NCBI RefSeq assembly: GCF_001556515.1
Contig: NZ_LSJA01000073.1
Span: forward strand, 1-64,000
DNA: 64,000 nucleotides
Direction of reading: 5' to 3'
From: Caulobacter sp. CCH9-E1
GTDB taxonomy: Bacteria; Pseudomonadota; Alphaproteobacteria; Caulobacterales; Caulobacteraceae
In this document: piece after piece, positions 34,556 to 43,275 of the stretch
Layout of the letters: each line of letters begins with the position of its first letter
Numbering within the stretch: the stretch's first letter is position 1
Made by a program: the position numbers and the translations under genes
Notes under the pieces: model-generated
Seen by the model: only the letters and a program-made list of their open reading frames with translations
Told to the model about the DNA's origin: nothing
The model's database searches: none

Positions 34556-34582
34556 AATTAATTTAGTCATGAATAAATGAAA
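34556..34582. promoter_or_regulatory. second copy of the TetR-type operator (site 2)
   Basis: Aligned with the reverse strand of site 1 (32187-32218), 23 of 27 bases match, including the run ATTTAGT and the run AATAAATGAAA. It lies about 75 bases upstream of the acyl-CoA ligase ATG. The match is far above chance for such AT-rich sequence in this genome. Confidence 0.7.
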
Positions 34583-34743
34583 AGCTGAATCGGCGCCGTC
34601 GCGCGCTGGCGCACCCGCAGCGCTAATAGCGACGCAGCTGCGCCAATAGACGCCCTTCCAGAAACGCGACGTCAGTTGAGGCGCGACGCAGCCTCGCCCC
34701 GCCCGAAGCGGACCTGGACAACCGTATGAATCGGCGGGATGGG

Positions 34744-35799
34744 CTAGCACTTCCTGGGCAGCGTGATCGTGAAAGCCGAACGGCCATCGCGGCGCTCGTA
34801 GCTCACCTGCCCCCCATGAGCCTCGGCGATGCCGCGAACCACGGCAAGGCCTAGGCCTGACCCGGACTTCAGGTCGACGTCGTCTCCGCGTCGGAAGGGT
34901 TCGAAAGCTCGCGCGGTGAGGCTCTCCGGCATCCCCGGTCCCGCGTCGATGACGCTGATGGCGACGTCGGCGTCCGAGACGCGCGTGGCGATTTCAAGGA
35001 CGCAGGGCTCGGCATATTTCAGCGCGTTGTCGACGAGGGCCAGCACCGCTTGCCGCAGGCGGATGGGATCGGCGATGCAGCGACCACTCGTGAGGGTCAT
35101 GCGCAGGCCAAAGCCCGCCTTGTCGAGGTCGCGTTCGACGAGGCGGGCAAGTCCCTCGATCTCGGTGGCCAGATCGATTTCGACAGGCCGCAGCTGCAGG
35201 CGGCCGCTGTCGAGCAGGCTGACGACCCGCAGGTCCTCGACAAGCCGCGCCAAGGCGTCGGCCTGGTGGTGAAGCGATTGCAGGAGCACGGGGTCAGGCT
35301 GAAAGACGCCCTCGGCGAGCCCCTGAAGCCGTCCCTTGAGGATCGTGACTGGAGTCCGCAATTCGTGGGCGATCAGGCTGTTCCAGGTGACGATGTCATC
35401 GACGGCCTTCTCAAGCCGATCGGCCATGGCGTTGAAGTCGGCGATCATCTGGCTGGCCTCTGTGGGCGCCGGAGCGGTCAAGTTCGCCCGAGCCGACAGG
35501 TCTCCGCCGGCGATCTGGCGTGCGGCCTCCGCCAGCCTCTCAAGCGGCTCGACCATTCTTCGCGCGACCCGCGTCGCCACCACGCTCGCGGCGATACTGC
35601 CCAGCACGATGCAGAACGAGTACATCGCCCATTCCACGGGAGCCGGCAGAATAGCGTCCTCGGCCGCCACGAGCTTGGGGGCGAACTGGAAGAGCAACCC
35701 GTAACCGAAGGCGATAAAGATCAGACTGAGGATCAAAGTCGCCAGGGTGATGCCGACGACCGCCAGGTTGAGGCGCTGCGATAAGCTTTGCGCTTTCAT
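34744..35799 (-). CDS. sensor histidine kinase (AdeS-like)
   Basis: The 351-residue kinase has two membrane helices (about 12-35 and 58-80) around a short periplasmic loop, a HAMP domain (MVEPLERLAEAARQIAGGDL), a HisKA dimerisation domain with the H-box IAHELRTPV, and an HATPase domain with DNALKYA, DAGPGMPE and GSGLGLAVV. It overlaps the response-regulator gene by four bases. The pair is divergent from an RND efflux operon, as in AdeRS of Acinetobacter, so it probably controls that pump. The signal is unknown. Confidence 0.9.
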   Translation of the reverse strand: MKAQSLSQRLNLAVVGITLATLILSLIFIAFGYGLLFQFAPKLVAAEDAILPAPVEWAMYSFCIVLGSIAASVVATRVARRMVEPLERLAEAARQIAGGDLSARANLTAPAPTEASQMIADFNAMADRLEKAVDDIVTWNSLIAHELRTPVTILKGRLQGLAEGVFQPDPVLLQSLHHQADALARLVEDLRVVSLLDSGRLQLRPVEIDLATEIEGLARLVERDLDKAGFGLRMTLTSGRCIADPIRLRQAVLALVDNALKYAEPCVLEIATRVSDADVAISVIDAGPGMPESLTARAFEPFRRGDDVDLKSGSGLGLAVVRGIAEAHGGQVSYERRDGRSAFTITLPRKC

Positions 35800-36485
35800 C
35801 GGTCCTCCAGGAGGCGATAGCCCATGCCTCGGACGTTGGAGAGCATGCCCGGCGCGCCGGCGGCCTCGAGCTTCTTGCGCAGCTTGCTGAGGTGGCTATC
35901 GACGGTCCGCTCCAGCGCGTCGCCGCCCGACAGGCAGGCGTCCAGCAGCTCGGCGCGCGTGTAGAGGCGCATCGGGGCCTGAGCCATGTGAAGCAGCAGG
36001 CGGAACTCGGTCAGGGTCAGGGTCAGCCGGCGCGCGCCATCCGGCGTGTTCACCGTCGCGGTGTGATTGACGGGATCGACATCGAGCGGCCCGGCGCGCG
36101 CCACCGACGCCGCGTCCCGGCCCGATGCGCGGCGCAGCACGGCCTTGGCGCGGGCGGCCACTTCCAGGGGGTTGAAAGGTTTGACGACATAATCATCCGC
36201 GCCGATCCGCAGCGCCTGCAGCTTGTCCAGATCCTGGTCCAGGGCCGTCAGCATGATCACCGGGGTCGCGCCGCGCCGGCGGAGTTGCGCCAGGACCTCC
36301 CAGCCATCCAGCTTGGGCAGCCCGACGTCGAGCAGGACGATGTCGGGGCGAAGCGCCTGATGCAGCTCGACCGCCGTCTGGCCGTCTCGCGCCGTGACGG
36401 TCCTGAACCCTTCGCGCTCCAGATAGCCGACGAGGATCTCCGCGATCTCGCGCTCGTCTTCAACGATCAGAACCAGGGCGTTCAC
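35796..36485 (-). CDS. OmpR-family response regulator (AdeR/BaeR-like)
   Basis: This 229-residue regulator has a receiver domain with acidic pocket (VEDE), phosphoacceptor Asp in VLLDVGLP, the conserved MLTA Thr and VVKPF Lys, followed by a winged-helix DNA-binding domain (LTEFRLLLHMAQ, VDSHLSKLRKKL, RGMGYRL). The start is only about 170 bases from the divergent RND membrane-fusion gene, so the intervening region is likely to hold its binding sites. Confidence 0.93.
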   Translation of the reverse strand: MNALVLIVEDEREIAEILVGYLEREGFRTVTARDGQTAVELHQALRPDIVLLDVGLPKLDGWEVLAQLRRRGATPVIMLTALDQDLDKLQALRIGADDYVVKPFNPLEVAARAKAVLRRASGRDAASVARAGPLDVDPVNHTATVNTPDGARRLTLTLTEFRLLLHMAQAPMRLYTRAELLDACLSGGDALERTVDSHLSKLRKKLEAAGAPGMLSNVRGMGYRLLEDR

Positions 36486-36653
36486 GGGGTCTCCAATGCG
36501 GCCACGACCGGATGGTCAGAGCACTAATCACCCATCCGTCGGCGACGCCAGAACCCTCCACCAAGTCGCAACATTGTCTCCACGATCACGCAACCGCGCT
36601 CGGGCATAGGCTCGCGGCGTCTCTGAAGGCGCGCCTCGGGAGCCGCCTCTTTC

Positions 36654-37775
36654 ATGGACCGTCGTCACCTGCGTATCGCCATCGCCCTCCTGCTGGGCGC
36701 ATCGACCCTGACCGCTTGCGGTGAGGCCGAGGTAGGGGCGTCGACCTCCCCCACAGAAGTCGCCGTGGCGACCGCCCAAGTCGCGACCGTCACGCCGGTG
36801 GACGATCTGCCAGGCCGGGTAGTCGCCATCCGCACCGCGGAAATCCGCCCCCAAGTGTCCGGCGTCGTGACGCGACGGTTCTTCGATCAGGGAAGCGAGG
36901 TCCGGGCCGGCCAGCCATTGTTCCAGATCGATCCGGCGCCCTACCAAGCGGAAGCCGCGGGCGCTCAAGCCGCGCTGTCGCGCGCGCTCGCGGTCGCCGA
37001 CCGCGCCAGGGCCCAGGTCTCGCGCCTGGCGCCGCTCGTCGAAGCCGACGCCATCAGCCGCCAAAGCTACGATGACGCCGTAGCCGCCAAGGTCCAGGCG
37101 GAAGCGGACCTGGCCGAAGCGCGCGCGACCTTGCGCCGCCGCGGCGTCGAGCTGAGCTTCGCGACCGTGAGAGCTCCGATCTCCGGGCAGATCGGCGAGG
37201 CGCAGGTTACGGAAGGCGCCCTGGTCGCCGCCGGCGGCGCGGGCCCCATGGCTACCGTCCAACAGATTGACCAGGTCTATGTCGACGTCCGTCAGCCGTC
37301 CGCGCGCCTCGAAGCGTTGCGCGCCCTGGCGGGCGGCGGCGCAGGCCGCGAGGTCGAGATTCTGTCGTCCTCCGGCGCGCCCTATCCGCGCAAGGGAAGG
37401 GTCCTGTTCTCGGGAGTCTCGATCGACCCCACGACCGGCGACGCCATCGCGCGCGTGCAGGTCGACAACCCAGATCGCGTGCTCCTGCCGGGCATGTTCG
37501 TCCGCGCTCGCCTGCCCCGCGCCCCGATCCAAGGCGCGGTGCTGGCGCCGCAGCAAGCGGTGCTCCGCGATAGCGGCGGCAAGCCATTTGTCAGCCTGGT
37601 GAACGCCAAGGGGCTGGTCGAGACCCGCTCGGTCGAGGTCGGCGACGTGGCGGACGGTCGCTACGTGGTGACTCGCGGCTTGAAGGCGGGAGAGCGCGTG
37701 ATCGTCGAGGGACAGGATCGCGTCACGGCCGGCGACCTGGTCAAGGCCGTCCCGTTCCAGATGGGGGCGCGCTAG
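36654..37775 (+). CDS. RND efflux membrane-fusion protein
   Basis: This 373-residue periplasmic adaptor has a lipoprotein signal (LLGASTLTACG, Cys about 23), a biotinyl-lipoyl region split by a helical hairpin (AEIRPQVSGVVTRRFFDQGSEVRAGQPLFQID in parts; ATVRAPISGQIGEAQV), and the beta-barrel/membrane-proximal domains (VQVDNPDRVLLPGMFVRARL). It matches AcrA/MexA/AdeA. It is the first gene of the pump operon, four bases from the RND gene. Confidence 0.93.
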   Translation: MDRRHLRIAIALLLGASTLTACGEAEVGASTSPTEVAVATAQVATVTPVDDLPGRVVAIRTAEIRPQVSGVVTRRFFDQGSEVRAGQPLFQIDPAPYQAEAAGAQAALSRALAVADRARAQVSRLAPLVEADAISRQSYDDAVAAKVQAEADLAEARATLRRRGVELSFATVRAPISGQIGEAQVTEGALVAAGGAGPMATVQQIDQVYVDVRQPSARLEALRALAGGGAGREVEILSSSGAPYPRKGRVLFSGVSIDPTTGDAIARVQVDNPDRVLLPGMFVRARLPRAPIQGAVLAPQQAVLRDSGGKPFVSLVNAKGLVETRSVEVGDVADGRYVVTRGLKAGERVIVEGQDRVTAGDLVKAVPFQMGAR

Positions 37776-37779
37776 TCCC

Positions 37780-40700
37780 ATGCCGAAGTTCTTCATCGAA
37801 CGACCGATCTTCGCCTGGGTCATCGCCATCGCGATCATCCTGGCCGGCCTGATGGCCATCCCCCGCCTGCCCGTGGCGCGCTACCCCGTCGTCGCGCCGC
37901 CCACGGTCAGCATCTACGCCAGCTATCCCGGCGCCACGCCCCAGGCCATGAACGACTCGGTCGTGGGCCTGATCGAGCGCGAGCTCTCCAGCGTCAAGAA
38001 CCTCCTCTATTTCGAGTCCTCGACCGACAGCTCGGGCTCGGCGACGATCACGGCGACCTTCAAGCCCGGCACGAACCCCGAGCTGGCCCAGGTCGATGTC
38101 CAGAACCGGCTGAAGACCGTCGAGCCGCGCCTGCCCCAGACCGTGCGCCAGACCGGCGTCAGCGTCGAGAGCGCCGCGTCCAACTTCCTGATGATGGTCA
38201 GCCTCCGCAGCGTCGACGGGCGCGACGACGAGGTCGCGCTCAGCGACTACATGGTCCGCAACATCGCCGACGAGCTGAAGCGCGTGCCGGGCGTCGGGCG
38301 AGTGCAGATGTTCGGCTCCGAGCGCGCCATGCGGATCTGGGTCGACCCGAACAAGCTGGCGGGCTTCAATCTCTCACTCGGCGACGTCACGGCGGCGATC
38401 GCGGCCCAGAACCAGCAGCTCGCGCCCGGCGCGCTGGGCGGCGAGCCCACGGTCAAGGACCAGCGTGTGACGGTCCCGCTGACCGCCGAAGGCCAGCTGC
38501 GGACCGTCGAGCAGTTCAAGGCCATCGTCCTGCGCGCCAACACCTCGGGTTCGCGCGTCACCCTAGGCGACGTCGCCCGGATCGAGCTGAACTCGGCCAA
38601 CTTCAACTTCACGACCCGGGAAAATGGCCAGCCAGCGACGGCGCTCGGCGTTCAGCTGTCGCCCGGCGGCAACGCGGTGCGAACCGCGGCGGCGATCCAG
38701 AGCCGGCTCGACGAGCTGCAGAAGGCCGCGCCGCCCGGCATGCAGTTGGCCATCCCCTTCAACACCGCGCCATTCGTGCGGGTCTCGATCGAGAAGGTCG
38801 TCCAGACCCTGGTCGAGGCCATGGCGCTGGTGTTCCTGGTGATGTTCCTGTTCCTGCAAAAGGTCCGCTACACTCTGATCCCCGCCATCGTCGCGCCCAT
38901 CGCCCTGCTGGGGACGTTCACGGTGATGCTGTCGGCGGGCTTTTCGATCAACGTGCTGACCATGTTCGGCATGGTGCTGGCGATCGGCATCATCGTCGAT
39001 GACGCGATCGTCGTGGTCGAGGCCGTCGAGCGGATCATGGCCGCCGAGGGCCTCTCGCCCAAGGACGCCACCCGCAAGGCCATGTCGGAAATGACCAGCG
39101 CGATCATCGGCATCACCGCCGTGCTGGCGGCCGTGTTCATCCCGATGGCGCTGGCGGACGGTTCGGTCGGCGCGATCTATCGTCAGTTCACCCTGTCGAT
39201 GGCCGTCTCGATTCTGTTCTCGGCCTTCCTGGCCCTGTCCCTGACGCCGGCCCTCTGCGCGACCTTGCTCAAGCCGATCGACGGCCATGCGCCCAAGACG
39301 GGCTTCTTCGCCTGGTTCGACCAACGCTTTGATCGCCTTACCGACGGTTACGAGCGGCTGCTGGGCAAGGTGCTGCGCCGGGGCGGACGCGCGATGGTCG
39401 CGTTCGGCGTCGTCGTCGCCGTCACGGCGGGCGCCTTCCTGGTCCTGCCGTCGGCCTTCCTTCCCGAGGAAGACCAGGGCTACTTCATGACCTCGTTCCA
39501 ACTGCCGGCCGACGCCACGGCGCAGCGCACCAGCGAAGCCGTCGCGCGCTTCGAGCACTACGCCCGCACGCGCCCCGCCATCGAGACGACCCAGGCCGTC
39601 ACCGGCTTCAGCTTCTCGGGCCAAGGCCCCAACGCCGCGCTCGTCTTCACGATGCTCAAGGACTGGAAGAAGCGTGACGGCGCGACCAGCGCCGGCGAGG
39701 TCCAGGCCGCGTCCGAGGCCATGAAGGTCCAGCGCGAGGGCGAGATCATGTCGGTGATGCCGCCGTCGATCGACGAGCTGGGCAACTCGTCGGGCTTCAC
39801 CCTGGCGCTGCAGGACCACGCCAATCGCGGTCCGGAGGCGCTGATCAACGCCCAGACGCGCCTGCTGGAGCTCGCCGCCCAAAGCAAACTGGTGGCCGGC
39901 GTCTATCCCGACGGCCTTCCGCCAGGTTCGACGGTGCGGCTGGATATCGACCGGCAGAAGGCTCAGGCCCTGGGCGTCTCTTTCGCGGCGATCGGCGACA
40001 CCCTGTCGACCGCCCTGGGCTCCAGCTACGTCAACGACTTCATCAACGCGGGCCGCCTGCAGCAGGTGATCGTCCAGGCCGACGCGCCGTTCCGGATGCA
40101 GCTCGGCGACGTGTTGAAACTCTATGTCCGCAACGAGTCCGGCGGGATGGTTGCGCTGTCCGAGGTGGTGACGCCGGTCTGGACCAAGGCTCCGGCCCAG
40201 ATGATGCGCTTCAACGGTTATCCATCGGTCCGTCTCACGGGATCGGCGGCGCCCGGCGTCTCGAGCGGCCAGGCGATGGCTGAAATGGAGCGACTGGCCG
40301 CCCAGCTTCCCGGGAGCTACGCGGTCGCGTGGACCGGTCAGTCGCTGCAGGAGAAGCTGGCGGGCGCCCAGGCCCCCGCCTTGCTCGCCCTGTCGATGCT
40401 GGTCGTTTTCCTCGTGCTGGCGGCGCTTTATGAGAGCTGGTCGATCCCGCTATCGGTGATGCTGGCCATCCCGCTGGGCCTGATCGGCGCCTTGGCCGCA
40501 GTGCTGCTGCGCGGCCTGCCCAACGACGTCTTCTTCAAGGTCGGACTGATCACCATCATCGGCCTGTCGGCCAAGAACGCCATCCTGATCGTCGAGTTCG
40601 CCCAGGCCAGCCGCGCCCAAGGGATGGGCCTCGCCGAAGCGGCCATCCACGCCGCCAAGCTGCGCTTGCGCCCGATCCTGATGACCAGCCTGGCCTTCGC

Positions 40701-40896
40701 CTTGGGCGTCGTCCCCCTGGTCATCGCCTCGGGCGCAGCGGCCGAAACCCAGCGCGCCATCGGCACGGGCGTGTTCGGCGGGATGATCACCGGGACCCTG
40801 CTAGCCATCGTCCTGGTTCCCGTCTTCTTCGTCGTGGTCGCCGGCGCGGCCGAGCGCCTGACCTCACGACACAAAGCCGCTTCGGCGGAGGGCTGA
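37780..40896 (+). CDS. RND multidrug efflux transporter, HAE1 type (AcrB/MexB/AdeB-like)
   Basis: The 1038-residue inner-membrane pump has the HAE1 landmarks: PKFFIERPIFAWVIAI at the N terminus, the PTVSIYASYPGA region, paired transmembrane-4 aspartates in IGIIVDDAIVVVEAVER and the GLSAKNAILIVEFA segment of helix 10, with two large periplasmic loops. Length and motifs match AcrB and MexB. It should export amphiphilic drugs, dyes or solvents by proton antiport together with the adjacent adaptor and outer-membrane factor. Confidence 0.95.
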   Translation: MPKFFIERPIFAWVIAIAIILAGLMAIPRLPVARYPVVAPPTVSIYASYPGATPQAMNDSVVGLIERELSSVKNLLYFESSTDSSGSATITATFKPGTNPELAQVDVQNRLKTVEPRLPQTVRQTGVSVESAASNFLMMVSLRSVDGRDDEVALSDYMVRNIADELKRVPGVGRVQMFGSERAMRIWVDPNKLAGFNLSLGDVTAAIAAQNQQLAPGALGGEPTVKDQRVTVPLTAEGQLRTVEQFKAIVLRANTSGSRVTLGDVARIELNSANFNFTTRENGQPATALGVQLSPGGNAVRTAAAIQSRLDELQKAAPPGMQLAIPFNTAPFVRVSIEKVVQTLVEAMALVFLVMFLFLQKVRYTLIPAIVAPIALLGTFTVMLSAGFSINVLTMFGMVLAIGIIVDDAIVVVEAVERIMAAEGLSPKDATRKAMSEMTSAIIGITAVLAAVFIPMALADGSVGAIYRQFTLSMAVSILFSAFLALSLTPALCATLLKPIDGHAPKTGFFAWFDQRFDRLTDGYERLLGKVLRRGGRAMVAFGVVVAVTAGAFLVLPSAFLPEEDQGYFMTSFQLPADATAQRTSEAVARFEHYARTRPAIETTQAVTGFSFSGQGPNAALVFTMLKDWKKRDGATSAGEVQAASEAMKVQREGEIMSVMPPSIDELGNSSGFTLALQDHANRGPEALINAQTRLLELAAQSKLVAGVYPDGLPPGSTVRLDIDRQKAQALGVSFAAIGDTLSTALGSSYVNDFINAGRLQQVIVQADAPFRMQLGDVLKLYVRNESGGMVALSEVVTPVWTKAPAQMMRFNGYPSVRLTGSAAPGVSSGQAMAEMERLAAQLPGSYAVAWTGQSLQEKLAGAQAPALLALSMLVVFLVLAALYESWSIPLSVMLAIPLGLIGALAAVLLRGLPNDVFFKVGLITIIGLSAKNAILIVEFAQASRAQGMGLAEAAIHAAKLRLRPILMTSLAFALGVVPLVIASGAAAETQRAIGTGVFGGMITGTLLAIVLVPVFFVVVAGAAERLTSRHKAASAEG

Positions 40897-40899
40897 TCC

Positions 40900-42276
40900 A
40901 TGCGTGCTCTCATCCTCTCCAGCGCGGCGCTGCTTGGCGCCTGCTCCGTCACGCCTCGCCTGGAGCTCCCTGCGGCGCCGGTCGCCGCGGCCTATCCCGT
41001 AATCGAAGGCGGCGTGGCGACGGACATGCCTGCGGCAAGATCATTGGCCTGGAAGCAGGTCTATGGCGATCCGAGGCTTCAGGCCCTGATCAGTCAAGCC
41101 CTGGACCAGAGCCGCGATCTCCGCGCCGCTCTGCTGAACGTCGAGGCCGCCCGCGCCGAACGCGGCATCGCTCGCGGCGCCTTGGGTCCGAGCCTCGACG
41201 CCAATCTGTCCAGAACCCAAGAGCGCTCACCGTCTCAGGGCCGGTCGGACGCCTATGCGGCCAATCTTGGATTGACGGCCTTCGAGCTGGACCTGTTCGG
41301 ACGCCTCCGGGCCCAATCCAGCGCCGCCGCCGAGCGCTATCTGGCCAGCGAGACCGGCGCCCGCGCCGCTCGGATCACTCTGATCTCGGCGGTCGCGACG
41401 GCCTATCTCGACGAGCGGCTGGCCGAGGAGCAGCTGGCGCTGACCGAAGCCACCCTGTCGGACTGGCGCGCGTCGCTCGACATCGCCCGGCGGCTCAAAT
41501 CGGCCTCACAAGCCAGCGGCCTCGATGTCGCCCAGGCCGATGGTCTGGTGCGCCAGGCCGAGGCCGATCGCGAGGCTGGCCGACGAGCTCTCGCCCGGGC
41601 CCGCAATGCTCTTGAGCTCGTGGTCGGCGGGCCGGAACCGGCTTCGCTTCCACCGCCCATTCCCCTCGCCAACCAGCCGCTTCCGACCCAGCTGGAGCCA
41701 GGCTTGCCCGCCGAACTGCTGGTGCGGCGCCCCGACATCGCGCAGGCCGAACACATGCTACGCGCCGCCAACGCTGATGTCGGCGCCGCGCGAGCGGCCC
41801 TGCTGCCCAGGATCTCGCTGACCGGCGCGCTCGGCGGCGCGAGCTCAGATCTCGGCGCCCTGTTTGTCTCCGGAAGTCGCGCCTGGTCTTTCGCTCCGCA
41901 GATCACCCAGCCGATCTTCCGAAGCGGACAATTGCGCGGCGCCGTGGCCTTGAGCGAGGCGCGCAAGTCGCTCGCCGTGACCACCTATGAAAGGCAGATC
42001 CAGGTCGCCTTCCGTGAAGTAGCCGACGGCCTCGCGGCTCAAGCCACCTTCGCCAACCAGGTCCATCTCCAAGAGGGCGTGGCCGAGGCCGCGCGTCAAC
42101 GTCTGCGGCTCTCGGACCTGCGCTATCGCGCCGGGCTGGACGGCCGTCTCGAGCTGCTCGACGCGCAGCGCGCCGACTACGCGGCGCGCCAAGCCCTGCT
42201 GTCGCTCAAGCACGATCAGCTCGCGGCCATGGTCGCGCTCTACGCCGCGCTCGGCGGTGGTTTGGGGCCGGCGTAG
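40900..42276 (+). CDS. NodT-family outer-membrane efflux factor
   Basis: This 458-residue protein has a lipoprotein signal (SSAALLGACSVT), two tandem OEP repeats and typical motifs (SLAWKQVYGDPRLQALISQAL; RRPDIAQAEHMLRAANADVGAARAALLPRISL in parts; LSDLRYRAGLDGRLELLDAQR in parts). It follows the RND gene by three bases with GGAGGG overlapping the RND stop, completing the tripartite pump. It acts as the trimeric outer-membrane channel. Confidence 0.93.
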   Translation: MRALILSSAALLGACSVTPRLELPAAPVAAAYPVIEGGVATDMPAARSLAWKQVYGDPRLQALISQALDQSRDLRAALLNVEAARAERGIARGALGPSLDANLSRTQERSPSQGRSDAYAANLGLTAFELDLFGRLRAQSSAAAERYLASETGARAARITLISAVATAYLDERLAEEQLALTEATLSDWRASLDIARRLKSASQASGLDVAQADGLVRQAEADREAGRRALARARNALELVVGGPEPASLPPPIPLANQPLPTQLEPGLPAELLVRRPDIAQAEHMLRAANADVGAARAALLPRISLTGALGGASSDLGALFVSGSRAWSFAPQITQPIFRSGQLRGAVALSEARKSLAVTTYERQIQVAFREVADGLAAQATFANQVHLQEGVAEAARQRLRLSDLRYRAGLDGRLELLDAQRADYAARQALLSLKHDQLAAMVALYAALGGGLGPA

Positions 42277-42307
42277 CGATCCCGCGAACCGCCGAACTCG
42301 AAGCCTC

Positions 42308-42856
42308 GTGACAGACGTTCCACACAAGCCTGGCAAGCACGCACTGGTCCTCGACTACTTCGCGCGCCGAGAGGACATGCGTCGCTTCTTCTCTATCCGC
42401 ACCCGCGCGAGCGCGGATGTCGAGGACCTGATGCAGGATCTCTTCCTGAAGGTTCAGCGGGTGGATAGCGACGCCATCGAGAACCCGTCCGCCTATCTTT
42501 ACCGATTGGCCTCGAACCTACTGCTGGACCGGCTCCGCGCTCGGCGACGTTCCGAGGCCCGCGACGCTGATTGGCGGAGCGTAAGCCACGCGACCGTAGA
42601 TGGAGCCGACATCGCGGATGCGCCGGACGCCGAGGCCGCGGTGGACGCTCGCCTGCGGCTTGAGCGATTGACCCAGGCGCTCGCGGAGTTGCCCCCTAGA
42701 ACGCAGCAAGTGTTCTGGCTGCACAAGTTCGATGGCCTGACCCACGCCCAGACGGCGGAGCGACTTGGAATTTCGCGGAGCGCGGTCGAGAAACACATGA
42801 CGCGCGCGCTCCGGCGCCTGCTTGCGAAAGTCGGCGATCACATCGGCGAGGGATGA
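42308..42856 (+). CDS. ECF RNA polymerase sigma factor
   Basis: GTG 42308 gives a 182-residue protein with sigma region 2 (YFARREDMRRFFSIRTRASADVEDLMQDLFLKV in parts) and region 4 (LPPRTQQVFWLHKFDGLTHAQTAERLGISRSAVEKHMTRAL in parts), resembling FecI-type factors. The longer start at 42257 would overlap the efflux gene and lacks a ribosome site. No fecR follows: the next gene on the strand is a TBDR without STN domain 419 bases away. Its regulator must be elsewhere or has been lost. Confidence 0.85.
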   Translation: MTDVPHKPGKHALVLDYFARREDMRRFFSIRTRASADVEDLMQDLFLKVQRVDSDAIENPSAYLYRLASNLLLDRLRARRRSEARDADWRSVSHATVDGADIADAPDAEAAVDARLRLERLTQALAELPPRTQQVFWLHKFDGLTHAQTAERLGISRSAVEKHMTRALRRLLAKVGDHIGEG

Positions 42857-43275
42857 GGTCGCTCAGCGCGCTGCGTCTTGCCCCGCGGCGTCGGCAGCTC
42901 ACCCTCTCCACATATCCTCCGCAAAGCCGCCGTCCGCATTCCTGGGGGCGCTTGACCGGCGCCGGCTTCATTCGCCCCTTCGCCCCTCAGGCTGCGGCCG
43001 GCCCGGAAACAAAAGCCGGAATGTCGATCCGCCCAACCGTCAACAAGGCGTCATACTTTAATCGTATAGAAAATCCGGTCTCATTTGTATTTTTGATATT
43101 CCGTTCGTAAGGGGGCTTCACGAACGGCGCATCGCGGACGGGACCCAGCCTCACACATCTCTCCCTGAACGGCCTCCTGCCAGGCCTTCAGGTCATTAGC
43201 CCGTAGGCGTTCGCCGGCGGGAGGGGACGGCGCGCGCCTGGGGCGGGCGTCGGGACACATTCAACGGAGTTACCC
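42857..43275. other. intergenic region between ECF sigma gene and TBDR
   Basis: This 419-base stretch contains a small frame (42853-43110) that overlaps the sigma stop as an anti-sigma gene would, but its translation shows no FecR or other recognisable features. The AT-rich part at 43048-43110 probably carries the TBDR promoter and includes ATAC-N7-GTAT at 43053-43067, a LysR-like T-N11-A dyad. Confidence 0.55.
43053..43067. promoter_or_regulatory. candidate LysR-type dyad upstream of TBDR
   Basis: ATAC and GTAT are separated by seven bases, a T-N11-A-type dyad in an AT-rich island about 210 bases before the TBDR start. The LysR gene downstream of that TBDR is a plausible binder. This is a weak inference from a short motif. 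Confidence 0.3.

Noticed and set aside
36486..36653. Direct-repeat binding site for the AdeR-like regulator
   Set aside because: No convincing 10-base direct repeat like that reported for AdeR was found in the 168-base divergent region.
42853..43110. Small frame overlapping the ECF sigma stop, as an anti-sigma gene would
   Set aside because: The 85-residue translation lacks a membrane segment, FecR motifs or any recognisable pattern. Kept only as a note in the intergenic entry.
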